Of a DNA stretch of 64,000 nt, positions 19,353 to 29,350 are shown piece after piece. The stretch's first letter is position 1; every line of letters begins with the position of its first letter. Location of the stretch: assembly GCF_007860185.1 (NCBI RefSeq), contig NZ_SJPY01000008.1, positions 273,358 to 337,357 of the forward strand, given 5' to 3'. A program made the translations under genes and the position numbers. Origin of the DNA: Novipirellula aureliae (GTDB lineage Bacteria > Planctomycetota > Planctomycetia > Pirellulales > Pirellulaceae). The notes under the pieces were generated by a model. It saw only the letters and a program-made list of their open reading frames with translations, searched no databases and had not been told where the DNA came from.

Positions 19353-20966
19353 CTATTTTTTGCGGAGTGCTTCGATCACTTCCTCTGGCGTCGCCGTTCG
19401 ACGCGGCATGACCACTTGAGGCATCGTCAAGAGACACATGAGAAATGCGAGCCCCACGACAGAGCCGATCATGATGACTTCAAACCAACCAATCACCTTT
19501 CCAAAGCGGATTTCATTTAAAGTCCAAACCCAATTGGTCATTTGCCAACGCGAATATGCGAAAGCGCGATAATCGTTGAGGTGCATGCCGATGGAATAGG
19601 GCACGAGGGCCGATAGGACCATCACCGCGACCAATGCCGCTAATCCGATCTCAACGCGTGGGTGATTGTTGATGCGAACAACAAAAATGATGAGCCGAAC
19701 ACCGATCAAACCACCGACGGCATACGCAACCAACAAGACGAGCTGTCGTGCGATACCCTGAAAATCGGCTACCGCTCCGGGACTCTGCCAATTCGACAAG
19801 CGGGCAAGCACCAGTACCACAAAACATACCCAAACGACCAAATTGACCGTTGCAAACACCACTCCCGTCGCTGGCCCGGGGGTCAGCCAGGTTAGCATCA
19901 TGCGGGCAAAAAAGCTCTGCGGTAATTCGCGTCGAATTCGCGGTGTCATCACCGACGATTCGGCAGCCATCATGCTGCCGGCCGCAATCCATAACCCGAA
20001 CGCTGCAATGGAAGCACATGCCAACACTTCTTCCGCCCCACTACGATTTAGAGCTTCGGCGGAATAGACGATGATGCCTGCCAACGTTGCGGAAAAAAAC
20101 ATCATTGAAATTCGCAACGTCGTTGAACGGTTCTCGCTTTCTGGCGTCAATTGGGCTGCCGTTGCAGACAACAGCAGATGACTTAGTGACAACGAAACCA
20201 GAACGGCGGTGGCAACCAAAAAGAATAATTCCGATGTAGGCATCGTTGAGCCATAAACAATCATACCGATGACCAAGGCACCGACGCCGTACTCGGCCAA
20301 GACCAGAATAAGGATCAGCAGCAGTAGCGTCACAATGCGCCCGGTTCGCCCGCGTGAAAGTGGTGCTAAGAACAACGCAATGATGGTTAGCACCAAAGCC
20401 GTCAACAATAAAATTCCAATCATCAATAACGTCGTCGGCAAATCAACGCCGCGTAGATTGTAGGCATAGGCCACGCAAGGGAAGAGTGCGACAAAGTACA
20501 ACATCATTTGCAGCGTTGCACTAGCCAATTTCCCTAGCACGATCTGCCAAGGGCTTAATGCCGTGATCGCCAATAGCTCGAGCGTTCCATCATCAATCTC
20601 TCCTTCAAGTGATCGATAGGCGGCCAATGGGACGACCATCAACATTGGAATCGCCAACACGAAGTAGTAGCCGATTAGAAGTCGAGGGGCGGACGGCGTC
20701 GTGTAGATTTGTGGCATCATCGAAAGGCTGCCAGCCACGGTCCAAGCAAACGCAGCAAACAACAAAATGGAAAAGGTGACGACGAATTGTCGGCTTTTCA
20801 AAGCTTGCCGAGTCTCTTTCACCAAAATGGGATTCAATCGATCACCAACCTTTCCAAACCAGCGGTCGATTGGTTCCCAACGATCGATTCGTTTAGGTGG
20901 GGCGATTCGTTCAGGTGGGTCGATTCGTTCAGGTGGATCGATGATTGAGGTTGTCGCATCGCTCAT
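19353..20966 (-). CDS. ABC-2 type transporter permease
   Basis: 537 aa with about 12 hydrophobic segments. The start of the conserved part, LNPILVKETRQALKSRQFVV, is typical of planctomycete ABC-2 permeases, and the following YRSLEGEIDDGTLELLAITA, LSPWQIVLGKLASATLQM matches the family signature. The N-terminus has slipped copies of DPPERI/RIDRWEP coded by a short DNA repeat (about 20880-20945). The start overlaps the ATPase stop as ATGA, so the two are translated together and should form one exporter. Confidence 0.9.
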   Translation of the reverse strand: MSDATTSIIDPPERIDPPERIAPPKRIDRWEPIDRWFGKVGDRLNPILVKETRQALKSRQFVVTFSILLFAAFAWTVAGSLSMMPQIYTTPSAPRLLIGYYFVLAIPMLMVVPLAAYRSLEGEIDDGTLELLAITALSPWQIVLGKLASATLQMMLYFVALFPCVAYAYNLRGVDLPTTLLMIGILLLTALVLTIIALFLAPLSRGRTGRIVTLLLLILILVLAEYGVGALVIGMIVYGSTMPTSELFFLVATAVLVSLSLSHLLLSATAAQLTPESENRSTTLRISMMFFSATLAGIIVYSAEALNRSGAEEVLACASIAAFGLWIAAGSMMAAESSVMTPRIRRELPQSFFARMMLTWLTPGPATGVVFATVNLVVWVCFVVLVLARLSNWQSPGAVADFQGIARQLVLLVAYAVGGLIGVRLIIFVVRINNHPRVEIGLAALVAVMVLSALVPYSIGMHLNDYRAFAYSRWQMTNWVWTLNEIRFGKVIGWFEVIMIGSVVGLAFLMCLLTMPQVVMPRRTATPEEVIEALRKK

Positions 20967-21901
20967 TGAACCAATCCCTCCGTGACTTGCATGAAGACGT
21001 CTTCCAGACTCTTTTTGTGCGAGATAACCTCGGCCACCCGGTATCCTTTGCCTACCATCCAGGCGACCAATTCGGTTTGAGCAACGTCGTCACCTTCGAA
21101 TTCGAACCGCAAACGGCAGCCATCGCGATGAAGTCCACCGATCGCGTCGCGAGCCGTCAGATCGGCCGCTGCTTCTTCAGCACGATCAAGTAGACGAACG
21201 ACCAATTCACGATGCTTGGCTCGTTCGCGTTGGATTTGCTCCACGCTACCGGTCGCCAACAAGTGCCCTTGTTCGATAATGCCAACCGTATCGCACATTT
21301 CGGCCAGCTCGGTCAAAATGTGGCTACTTATCAAAATGGTTTTCCCTCGATCGGCTAACTCGCGAATCATTTTTCGCAGGTCGATCCGGGCACGTGGATC
21401 TAGACCCGCAGCCGGCTCGTCCAAAATCATGACGGCTGGATCGTGAATCAAAGCTCGCCCCAAGCAAAGTCTTTGTTTCATTCCTTTACTGAGCCCTCGA
21501 ACCGGCTTCTCAGCCATCCCCTTGGTGCCCGTGAAATCCAAGACCCACTTCAGACGTTGATTTCTTTCGCGGCCTACCAGACCGTATGCCCGCGCAAAGA
21601 AATCGAGATATTCCGAGCAGTTGACATCGCGGTAGGTCCCAAACGAATCCGGCATGAAACCGAGTCGCCGGCGAACCAATTCAGGATCGTTGACGACCGA
21701 AAAACCGTCAACAAAAGCATCCCCGTAGCTGGGGAGATCAAGCGTTGCCAGAATCCGCATGGACGTTGTTTTTCCTGCTCCGTTTGGTCCGATGTAGCCG
21801 AAGACATGACCTCGCGAGACGGAGAACGAAATGTCATTAACCGCTTTTGTCTTTCCAAAAAAACGGTGCAATCGGCGGACTTCGATGCAATCACGACTCA
21901 T
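20963..21901 (-). CDS. ABC transporter ATP-binding protein
   Basis: 312 aa from the ATG at 21901. Walker A GPNGAGKTT, signature LSKGMKQRL, Walker B MILDEPAAGLDP and the switch ILISSH are all present, followed by a C-terminal domain typical of ABC-2/gliding-motility-type ATPases (HRELVVRLLDRAEEAAADL). A longer open frame reaches 22144, but 21901 overlaps the upstream gene's end by 11 bases, starts right at the conserved domain and is the likely start. It energises the permease encoded downstream. Confidence 0.93.
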   Translation of the reverse strand: MSRDCIEVRRLHRFFGKTKAVNDISFSVSRGHVFGYIGPNGAGKTTSMRILATLDLPSYGDAFVDGFSVVNDPELVRRRLGFMPDSFGTYRDVNCSEYLDFFARAYGLVGRERNQRLKWVLDFTGTKGMAEKPVRGLSKGMKQRLCLGRALIHDPAVMILDEPAAGLDPRARIDLRKMIRELADRGKTILISSHILTELAEMCDTVGIIEQGHLLATGSVEQIQRERAKHRELVVRLLDRAEEAAADLTARDAIGGLHRDGCRLRFEFEGDDVAQTELVAWMVGKGYRVAEVISHKKSLEDVFMQVTEGLVQ

Positions 21902-24230
21902 GGATCGATCCTTCACGTGAGTCCTGCGGTTCCACGGTTCCAAATACAAATCGCACACTGCCGACGACTTCCGCGTCCTTTGCAGCGACCACGTCGTCTG
22001 AGACGGTTGAGATTGCAACGAAGTGAAGACGGGGAAGCTCACCGTCGAGTTGTAGCGATTGATTGAGCCAAGTTTCGAACGTGCCGCTTGACACCTTTCG
22101 AAAGCCATCCAAGCCTCTGTTAAAGGAGCTGTTAACCGTTTCAATTAGATCCCTGGTTTGAAATCGGCGATTGCGGTTAGAAGAACGGTCGTCGCGCTGC
22201 GAAGTGATTTCAGCGAGTGGACGAAATTCGATATACAGTTTGCCAAGCATGGTAGACGCATCTTTGGCCGCGACTCGAGCCAGTTCGATTTCGTTGGGTT
22301 GCGATCCTCCGATGGTTGGCTGTACTTGCTCGGTATGCCAATAATTACCTTCCGAATCGCGTACAATTAAACGCTTCAACTCGAAGGGCAACTCACTCGT
22401 CAGAAACGCCTTCGACACCGATTGATCCGGGGGCCCTTCGCTGGCTCTCTTTTTATCTAACCGAAGCGTGAGACGCCCCAAAGCGGGTCTGGCCTGATGA
22501 AACACGAATTGGCGTTGCTGACGCGACGGCAAAAACGATTGGCTCAGCCGCTGACTTTCTTCGTCGAGCATAACCCTTCCGAGTTGCTCGGGTGCCCTTT
22601 CGGCTAGTTGTTCGAGCGAATCACCCGACCCATCAGGATAACGTACCACCTCGGCTTCAACAGGAAAGGACAACCCATCACTTGAGCTTAGGCCTGCAAA
22701 ATAGGTTGCTTGAACGCGCTCGAAGCCAGTTCGCGAATGGCTGTCGATCCAAGTCAATTGGCGAATTCGCGAAACCGTTGAAAAACCATCTGCCAAAATC
22801 CCATATGCAAACATCGACAACGTGGTGACAATCGCTAGCAATGGAGCGATGAAGAACATCAAGTAACTACGGCCCCTTTTGGCAGTGCTTCGATAGGTCA
22901 CCGGTCCGACAAGGATAACGAATAATCCCAGTAGGCCCATGAACGTGTAAACAGGCGGTTGGGCAACTCCGGGAATCAACCAATTTTGATATCCCTGATC
23001 GCCAAGAATGGGATCGACGCCGCGCCGCAGCATTGGCGATTTTCGGTGCCCCAACATGACGTCAATCGTGCGCAGCGATTGGGGGCTTGGAAATGCACCG
23101 GCTTCGCGTCTGTCGGGTCCGGATGGAACGTCCACCGCAGGGGTGCCAAAAACGTAGCCCATTCCTAATGATCGCGTCCATAAGGGCTCCTCCTCGATCG
23201 GCAAAAGTTCGTTTTGTTGGAAATGCTGAAGGAACAACGTGACATCCTCTTGGATTTTGACAACCTGTTGCGTCGGCTGCTGAGGGATTTGAAACGATTC
23301 GATCCAATCCTGTTCGGATTCAGCCCCGTAGAGGAAGATGGAACCGCCTGTCATGACAAAATGGCGAATTGCAGCAAATCGTCCGTTGCTCTTAATCCGC
23401 GACAGCGCCGCCCGGCTAAGAACGATCAAATCTAAATTTTGATAACCTCGCCAATCGTTTGGCAAATCCGCTTGGCCGGCAACCGACAAACCGTGGTCGG
23501 ACGAAGTCGATCTCAAAATGGATGACCAAAACATCGGTTCATCGCTAGGCGTGCGAACATCGTCGAGCTCCGCGTCAACCGAGTTTAGGAAAAGCAACGG
23601 ACGCAGATCGGGCAAACGTTCGTAGTTCACCTGTTCGGTTTCCACAACAAACAATGAGTTCAGTTTGTATTCGGTTTCTAGAAAAGGGTCGAAAGCCGGA
23701 AATCCTCTACGAGCGGCGAAGAAATGAGTACACCCCTCTAACAGTCGACCTGGTTCACCTGGGCTCGGACGTTCGAGGATTTGCATTTTTTGGGACATTC
23801 CAAATGACCACTTGGGAATGTAATGCGTTTGAACAACTTGTTTTGAGCCTTGCGGCAATGAAACCGCAATGTCAACGACGAGCATGTTGGCTACAGGAGT
23901 TTGCCCGCTAGGGTCACTCGAAAAGCGAAAGATCAATTCACGATCCGCCGAAAATACAGTGGTCGAATCAACCACGATATGAACGGGTACCGATCCTGCG
24001 TTGTCGTGTAATCCGATCGACACATTGGCAATGAAGCCTAGCTTATTGGGCGTGTTGGTAGTCTTGATCGCAGGTAAGGACACCGTTTCAGAGCGAACAC
24101 CGACGATGGGGATACTAGCGGGTTGCGAAGCAGATTGAGCTCGCAAGTCGGTTGAGAGGCTCGAACCGACGAGGTTGGGAGCGATGAAAATCACCGAGAA
24201 GCAAAGAGACGTTAGCAATAATCGGATCAT
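21891..24230 (-). CDS. Large membrane-anchored protein of the ABC exporter operon
   Basis: 779 aa from the ATG at 24230. An N-terminal signal-like helix (LLLTSLCFSVIFIAPNLVG), a long extracytoplasmic part with beta-rich text, then two membrane segments near residue 475-540 (FMGLLGLFVILVGPVTY, LMFFIAPLLAIVTTLSMFAY) and a second soluble part. The middle (RGYQNLDLIVLSRAALSRI, IRHFVMTGGSIFLYG) resembles the flavodoxin-like/GATase-like domain found in DUF4350- and GldG-type partners of ABC-2 exporters. Both ends overlap neighbours (ATGA at 24227-24230; 11 bases with the ATPase). The cargo is unknown. Confidence 0.8.
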   Translation of the reverse strand: MIRLLLTSLCFSVIFIAPNLVGSSLSTDLRAQSASQPASIPIVGVRSETVSLPAIKTTNTPNKLGFIANVSIGLHDNAGSVPVHIVVDSTTVFSADRELIFRFSSDPSGQTPVANMLVVDIAVSLPQGSKQVVQTHYIPKWSFGMSQKMQILERPSPGEPGRLLEGCTHFFAARRGFPAFDPFLETEYKLNSLFVVETEQVNYERLPDLRPLLFLNSVDAELDDVRTPSDEPMFWSSILRSTSSDHGLSVAGQADLPNDWRGYQNLDLIVLSRAALSRIKSNGRFAAIRHFVMTGGSIFLYGAESEQDWIESFQIPQQPTQQVVKIQEDVTLFLQHFQQNELLPIEEEPLWTRSLGMGYVFGTPAVDVPSGPDRREAGAFPSPQSLRTIDVMLGHRKSPMLRRGVDPILGDQGYQNWLIPGVAQPPVYTFMGLLGLFVILVGPVTYRSTAKRGRSYLMFFIAPLLAIVTTLSMFAYGILADGFSTVSRIRQLTWIDSHSRTGFERVQATYFAGLSSSDGLSFPVEAEVVRYPDGSGDSLEQLAERAPEQLGRVMLDEESQRLSQSFLPSRQQRQFVFHQARPALGRLTLRLDKKRASEGPPDQSVSKAFLTSELPFELKRLIVRDSEGNYWHTEQVQPTIGGSQPNEIELARVAAKDASTMLGKLYIEFRPLAEITSQRDDRSSNRNRRFQTRDLIETVNSSFNRGLDGFRKVSSGTFETWLNQSLQLDGELPRLHFVAISTVSDDVVAAKDAEVVGSVRFVFGTVEPQDSREGSIHES

Positions 24231-24616
24231 GGGGTCTCTCGAGGCGGCAAAATCTGAGGGGGCAATTGCCCATCCGCGAAGGGGCTCCCTTTGAGGGTGT
24301 CCGGTGTGCCATGACGATACCACAACGATGAAATCGCCCAAGCGAACAAAAACAAAACACAAAATAAAACAAAGCAGGCGGCTGGAAACAAAACGGCCAC
24401 AACCATTGCGAATGCGACGGCTCCGCCATCGCCCGCCGATCTTGCAACCGCATAGAAGACAGCTGCAAAGAACATGGAAACCATTACGAAACGAAAGGAA
24501 ATCCTCGGAAGCAAACGACTAGGTAGCACCGGTTGCACCGATAAGGGGCCGCGACGCTCTGACGGGATGTTTGATGCAAGCGAACGGTCTTGGAAGGTCT
24601 TTTCTTCGTTAGACAT
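24227..24616 (-). CDS. Small two-helix membrane protein, first gene of exporter operon
   Basis: 129 aa from the ATG at 24616 (a TTG two codons earlier is possible). A basic/polar N-terminus is followed by two strong hydrophobic segments (FVMVSMFFAAVFYAVA and VAFAMVVAVLFPAACFVLF running into a third) and a proline-rich tail. No family recognised. The ATGA overlap with the next gene ties it to the exporter operon; it may be an assembly subunit. Confidence 0.7.
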   Translation of the reverse strand: MSNEEKTFQDRSLASNIPSERRGPLSVQPVLPSRLLPRISFRFVMVSMFFAAVFYAVARSAGDGGAVAFAMVVAVLFPAACFVLFCVLFLFAWAISSLWYRHGTPDTLKGSPFADGQLPPQILPPRETP

Positions 24617-24840
24617 AAGCAAGAGAAGAGGAGGTCAAGTAACAACGAGAGGGAGCCGCCAACGTAGTTTATCGGAAAAGCAAGTCCCTTGCACACAATT
24701 GCGGCAATCGAGGCTTTACAGTACGTCAGGCTTAGCCCGGATGATTCATGGGCTTGCAAATTGTTTTGCTAACGTCTACGCCTTCAAGCGTTTACGTTCA
24801 TTGCTCGAAAAACAGTGTGCGTATTAGCCGTTTTGGCGTT

Positions 24841-24877
24841 AGCGGGCTGTCGATTTAATCGTTTAACGCTTAGCCGA
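24841..24877 (+). mobile_element. Half copy of a hairpin MITE-like element
   Basis: AGCGGGCTGTCGATT plus the following TAATCGTTTAACGCTTAGCC match the left arm of the element at 50700-50835 almost base for base, but the right arm is missing. It sits in the 345-base gap between the exporter operon and the DUF1598 gene, where no gene is seen. Confidence 0.55.
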
Positions 24878-24962
24878 TTCGCACGTCTCTTCTTAGCAAC
24901 AACCGTGTCGAACAGTATTGGTTTTGACCCATTTGATTTCTCAACCTGCTGACCACGTTGAC

Positions 24963-26543
24963 TTATTCCACTGGAAGATCCCACCACCATTGATGCTCTG
25001 GGGGTGGCAGTTGCATTTGAAAACGAGAGGCACTTTGTAGAGCCCCCGAACTTGCCGTTTTGGCTAGGGTTTTACGTGGATCGACCAGCACACCACCACT
25101 CGCAATCATGATTCGGTGTACCCGATTCCCGTCACGTATCCGCCGCGAGGCCGTGATCGATTCGACTTGTTCGGGAACCGCCAGTTCCCAGGGGTCCAAT
25201 GGAAGCTTCCCGAGCCGTTGTCTCAGCAGACGCTGAGGCTCGCGAATCGCGAATCGCCTAGCCACCTCGGCGATCGACGCCGACTGGAATAACGATTCAA
25301 GGGCACTGTAAAAAGGATAGCCGCTCGAGATTGCATCCCAATGCTGATTGAAATTCTCGACGAAGTCGCCGCTTGCTGGATCGACCGTCACGAATCCTCT
25401 CTGACCCGAGGCCTGTGCGCGTTCGTTTTCCGCACTCAAGCGAATCGAAGTTCCCGATAGATGAAAGACCGTCTGGCCTGGATCAAACCGCAAGGATCGT
25501 TCCGCAGCCGTGAACCACAATCGAAGCAGTAGGTTGTCGGGAATGCCTTGTGAGAGGCGGTGTTCGATCGCGTCAAAATAATCCTCGGCGTTTCTCGGCA
25601 GCGGGTGTTTTCCGAGTGCCAACTCTTTCATGTGTCGATCAGCTTTGACCATCAAGTAGCCAGTCATCGTTTCCGCTGGAATCCCAAACACTTCCACCCG
25701 CTGCATCGCCAGTGCCTCGCGAAGTGCTTTCTCAGATGCCTCTTGGGCGATTGATCCATCGTTGATCTTCTGGGCGATCACCATTGCAGCTTTGATTCCA
25801 TCGGTTTCTGGATCGATGGTACAGCCGAACGGCGACTGGTTGGCGACCGATGCAAAGCAGGCCTGTAAGAAATCGAGCCGCATCGTACTGCGGCCAGACC
25901 GGGCGTCTCGAAACCAATTTCCATCACGAACAACACCGCCCACCGACCCCGCCAGTAGGATATCGTCTTCGACACAAAGACACACAAAGTGGACGTCCGA
26001 CAATCCGGCCAGACAAGCGAACGATTCAGGCGGTGTTTCACCCCGCAATTGGTAGGCTGCACGTAGGTCGCACAGTCGCTTGAGCGATACAAGACGAAGG
26101 GACGACGGTTGAAGCCATGCCGATTCGTCGTCCTTTGTTACCGGCTTCGGCATCAGCCGGGTTGGTTGACGATTCACTAACTCGGCTGAATTGCTAGGAA
26201 CCATCTTGCCCGAGCGCACTTCACTGACCGAACTCGCTGCCAGCGTTTTGCTAGGGTCTACCAGAACCCCTTGAGGATACGGTGCCATCGTGCTGGTGCC
26301 GCCGAGTTCCTCCCACATCGTTGGGTCCACCGTGGTCTGGATCAATTCCATCAACGAGCTAAAATCGGCAAACGAATTTCCCCCCTTCCCGCCATCGATA
26401 TCGCTGCTTGGTGTGGTGCTCTGCATGGGCCCCGTCGACTGCATGGGCCCCGTCGACTGTGCAGCGGAGTAAGAGCAAAGGGCCGGGACCTGAACCAGTA
26501 TCAAAGCTACGACAAGTCGAGGTGGACTGATCCATCGTTTCAT
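24963..26543 (-). CDS. DUF1598 domain secreted protein
   Basis: 526 aa. Signal peptide (VVALILVQVPALCSYSAAQ) followed by a doubled STGPMQ repeat (about 26420-26460), probably slippage. The core LRLVSLKRLCDLRAAYQLRG, CLAGLSDVHFVCLCVEDDI, LLAGSVGGV and the later AMQRVEVFGIPAETMTGYLM follow the planctomycete DUF1598 pattern. Function unknown; likely envelope-associated. Two VDPxKTLA phrases (near residues 95 and 490) suggest an internal duplication of a short motif. The ATG has GGAG 7 bases upstream. Confidence 0.82.
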   Translation of the reverse strand: MKRWISPPRLVVALILVQVPALCSYSAAQSTGPMQSTGPMQSTTPSSDIDGGKGGNSFADFSSLMELIQTTVDPTMWEELGGTSTMAPYPQGVLVDPSKTLAASSVSEVRSGKMVPSNSAELVNRQPTRLMPKPVTKDDESAWLQPSSLRLVSLKRLCDLRAAYQLRGETPPESFACLAGLSDVHFVCLCVEDDILLAGSVGGVVRDGNWFRDARSGRSTMRLDFLQACFASVANQSPFGCTIDPETDGIKAAMVIAQKINDGSIAQEASEKALREALAMQRVEVFGIPAETMTGYLMVKADRHMKELALGKHPLPRNAEDYFDAIEHRLSQGIPDNLLLRLWFTAAERSLRFDPGQTVFHLSGTSIRLSAENERAQASGQRGFVTVDPASGDFVENFNQHWDAISSGYPFYSALESLFQSASIAEVARRFAIREPQRLLRQRLGKLPLDPWELAVPEQVESITASRRIRDGNRVHRIMIASGGVLVDPRKTLAKTASSGALQSASRFQMQLPPPEHQWWWDLPVE

Positions 26544-26961
26544 GATTCAACTCCATGAAATGCAAAGTAGGCGACAAGAAGATTCATCATAGCACATCCG
26601 GCATGTCGCGTGATCCGTCGTCTTCATCGGTCGTCTTCGAAAACAGGATCGACACACTGGTTCTTGTGAGTGAACTTTCTGGCGCTAGCCCGGATGAATC
26701 GTCCGAGCTAGCAGGGGAATCCAATCGACCAAAGGATTGCCGAAACGATGCATACGCATCCCAAGACAAGCTTAGAGAATTGGACGTAACGCATGGTGTT
26801 GTGGGCCATATGGGTTGGGAGGGTGTCTCGGAACAGGGGCACACAGTTTTTTTTACGACTTTCTTGTACGACAGAGGTTGTATTCTGGAGGGGAGTGGTG
26901 GCGGGTGATCTGTATCTGCTTGCAATCATTAGAGCGGAATTCGCAAAGACATTGGGGAGTC

Positions 26962-27243
26962 GGTGTCCTCATCGAAGGTGACAAAGGCCGTATCTTCGTT
27001 AGTCGTGGCACCCTCACCGGAGCGCCGGTTGAGGAGCTCGAGGACAATCCATTGCCGGAAGATGCGATTCAGAAAGTTTACAAGGGGCACCCGTTGATTG
27101 CCAATGAACGCAAAGCCCACTGGGCCAACTTCTTGCTTTGTGTTCGTAACCGGCAAGAACCGATTTCAGATGTCCATTCCCACATGCGAGCACTCAATAT
27201 CTGTCATTTGGCTGGCATTACCGCTCGTTTGGGGCGCGAAATC
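26962..27243 (+). pseudogene. C-terminal remnant of a Gfo/Idh/MocA oxidoreductase
   Basis: In frame with an open stretch from 26815, residues IEGDKGRIFVSRGTLTGAPV, NPLPEDAIQKVYKGHPL, NERKAHWANFLLCVRNRQEP and SDVHSHMRALNICHLAGITA match the C-terminal ~95 residues of planctomycete Gfo/Idh/MocA family dehydrogenases. The N-terminal Rossmann domain is absent, upstream sequence has no homology, and the end runs into the 167-bp tandem repeats. It is a decayed fragment. Confidence 0.75.
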
Positions 27244-27284
27244 AATGGGATCAAGCAACCCAGTCGATCACGGGTGACAAGCTC

Positions 27285-27785
27285 GCGAATACGGCAAAGG
27301 TTACGAGATCGACGTGTAACGATTGGGTTAGCGTTTTCGCCGTTTATAACTTGAACGGGGGGGCGTAGTGGATCTTGTTAAAGATCCCTATGCAAGCCCG
27401 TGGGTGGGAATGGATCTTTAACAAGATCCACTACAGCCATTGTGCTGAGTCGCGAATACGGCAAAGGTTACGAGATCGACGTGTAACGATTGGGTTAGCG
27501 TTTTCGCCGTTTATAACTTGAACGGGGGGGCGTAGTGGATCTTGTTAAAGATCCCTATGCAAGCCCGTGGGTGGGAATGGATCTTTAACAAGATCCACTA
27601 CAGCCATTGTGCTGAGTCGCGAATACGGCAACGGTTACGAGATCGACATGTAACGATTGGGTTAGCGTTTTCGCCGTTTATAACTTGAACGGGGGGGCGT
27701 AGTGGATCTTGTTAAAGATCCCTATGCAAGCCCGTGGGTGTGAATGGATCTTTAACAAGATCCACTACGGCCATTGAGATGACTT
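27285..27785. repeat. Three tandem 167-bp repeats with paired GTAG hairpins
   Basis: Copies begin at 27285, 27452 and 27619 and are almost identical (single changes such as AAAGG/AACGG). Each holds a 23-bp perfect inverted repeat separated by 24 bases (27365-27434 and the same +167, +334). Each arm is itself GTAGT followed by a hairpin GGATCTT-GTTA-AAGATCC, so a unit is two REP-like elements head to head, as in an enterobacterial BIME. The array separates the oxidoreductase remnant from the end of the next gene. Confidence 0.85.
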
Positions 27786-27790
27786 GGCTC

Positions 27791-29350
27791 TCATTTGGGG
27801 GCCATTGCATCCTGGACCCACTTGTGAATCACTTCGACTTTCTCCTCTTCGGTTGCGTAGAGCATTTTCAGGCCATCGTCGCTGCCGAGGAGGAAGAACG
27901 CTTTCTCCGTGTCTTGTTGGGAAAGTAACCCTTTGCGTTGGTAGTAGCGAATCTCTGCCATCGCCGCCAAGCTCTTTGGCTCACGGCCCGCCATCAAGGC
28001 TGTCACGCGGCGAGTGACGATCTCGGGCGTTAAAGCAGGCATTTCCTGCAATGTTAATTGGTGATCGATAACGGCAAACAAGTTGCCCATCTGTTCGTCC
28101 ACGTATTCTCGGCTCGTCCGCTTCTGTCTCGCCGCTTCAAGGTTGTCCATCGGTTTTGAAACCGTAACGGTTTTTCCATCCCCGACCCGAATCAAGCGGC
28201 ATCGTGAAATGTTTTGGGTGTACGCGGCCGCGTCTGGCTTGCGGGCATTGCGGATCTCCTTCAATGTCACGTCGAAGTGCAGGACGAAATCAATTTTGTT
28301 CTTCTGAGCCATCTCGATCGCTTCGGCCGAACTCCATTCACCGAGATAAACCAAGCCCGGTTGCCACATTGGAAAAGGTTCCATTCCGCTCCCGAGCTGA
28401 AATACGTTGGGGTTAGCATTGAATCCGCTTTCGTTTTGGCGGGCGGGCGAATTCTCTTCGCTCGGGAACGCATCCTCCTCCTCATCCTCTTCGTATTCCT
28501 CTTCATAACCACTTTCAGGAGGCATTTGACCTGGGGCGGGTCGACCACGGGGGAAATCCGAGCCTGTGCGGCGGGTCGGATCGGCTGCCCCGCCGACGCC
28601 ATTCGCCTCCGAATTCTCGACAATGGGTTGGGGGATGATCGACGCTAACGCCGGCCCAAAGACCCCGTTTGAAAATCGTTGCGTAAACTGCTCCGCGGTC
28701 ACCTTGGCGACAAGACCGAGTGTCTCTTGGAGCATCTCGTCGGCTGTGCGGCTGAGCATTTCAGTCGCGGCGGTATTATTCGAGGGTCTATCTTGGTGGC
28801 CATAACCCATTTCATCAAACTCCGAGTCATAATCCATTGACTCCTGACGCGTCGTCATGGCCCCCTTGTCCTCTAGGATCGGGCTTTTGGAAATCACTTG
28901 GTCCCCTCGAACTGCCAACGAAACGGCCCATCGAGATTGCCAAACAGGACGTTTCAAGACAGGACTGAATTTCACCGAGTCAAGGTCTGCTGAGGCGGCA
29001 TCGTAATCGACAACCAAATGCCCAAAGAACAACTCCATTGCTGTTGCCATCTGGCCATTGCGGAAAGCCTGTTCGACTTGCTGCTTAAGCAGCGGCCGAT
29101 TGTCCTTGAGTGACGGATCGATTTGCGGGGCAAACAGTGGCGTAAGATCCAGCGATCCTATTTTGATCGCCGTGGGTTCTGCGTTGCCGTTCGAGTCATA
29201 CTCGTCACCGTATAGCCCGTACTCATCTTCATCGTCCCAACCTTGAGCGTTGAGGGGGAGGGGCATCATGCAAATGAACAACGCGGCAGCGACAAAATGC
29301 CACGGCTGAATGCGAGCAAATCGCAAAGAAAAAAGGGGAATGGACGGCAT
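27791..29350 (-). CDS. Secreted acidic planctomycete protein, function unknown
   Basis: 519 aa. Signal peptide (VAAALFICMMPLPLNAQG) and then a strongly acidic stretch (DDEDEYGLYGDEYD). Residues about 260-300 are low-complexity and acidic (EYEEDEEEDAFPSEEN). A structured part follows (PMWQPGLVYLGEWSSAEAIE, IDFVLHFDVTLKEIRNAR) and a helical C-terminus. An AGGTGA ribosome binding site precedes the ATG. No family is recognised; the conserved C-terminal text suggests a real, group-specific gene. Confidence 0.75.
   Translation of the reverse strand: MPSIPLFSLRFARIQPWHFVAAALFICMMPLPLNAQGWDDEDEYGLYGDEYDSNGNAEPTAIKIGSLDLTPLFAPQIDPSLKDNRPLLKQQVEQAFRNGQMATAMELFFGHLVVDYDAASADLDSVKFSPVLKRPVWQSRWAVSLAVRGDQVISKSPILEDKGAMTTRQESMDYDSEFDEMGYGHQDRPSNNTAATEMLSRTADEMLQETLGLVAKVTAEQFTQRFSNGVFGPALASIIPQPIVENSEANGVGGAADPTRRTGSDFPRGRPAPGQMPPESGYEEEYEEDEEEDAFPSEENSPARQNESGFNANPNVFQLGSGMEPFPMWQPGLVYLGEWSSAEAIEMAQKNKIDFVLHFDVTLKEIRNARKPDAAAYTQNISRCRLIRVGDGKTVTVSKPMDNLEAARQKRTSREYVDEQMGNLFAVIDHQLTLQEMPALTPEIVTRRVTALMAGREPKSLAAMAEIRYYQRKGLLSQQDTEKAFFLLGSDDGLKMLYATEEEKVEVIHKWVQDAMAPK

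Noticed and set aside
26555..26908. 117-codon frame upstream of the oxidoreductase remnant
   Set aside because: Overlaps an open frame on the other strand of equal quality, with no homology.
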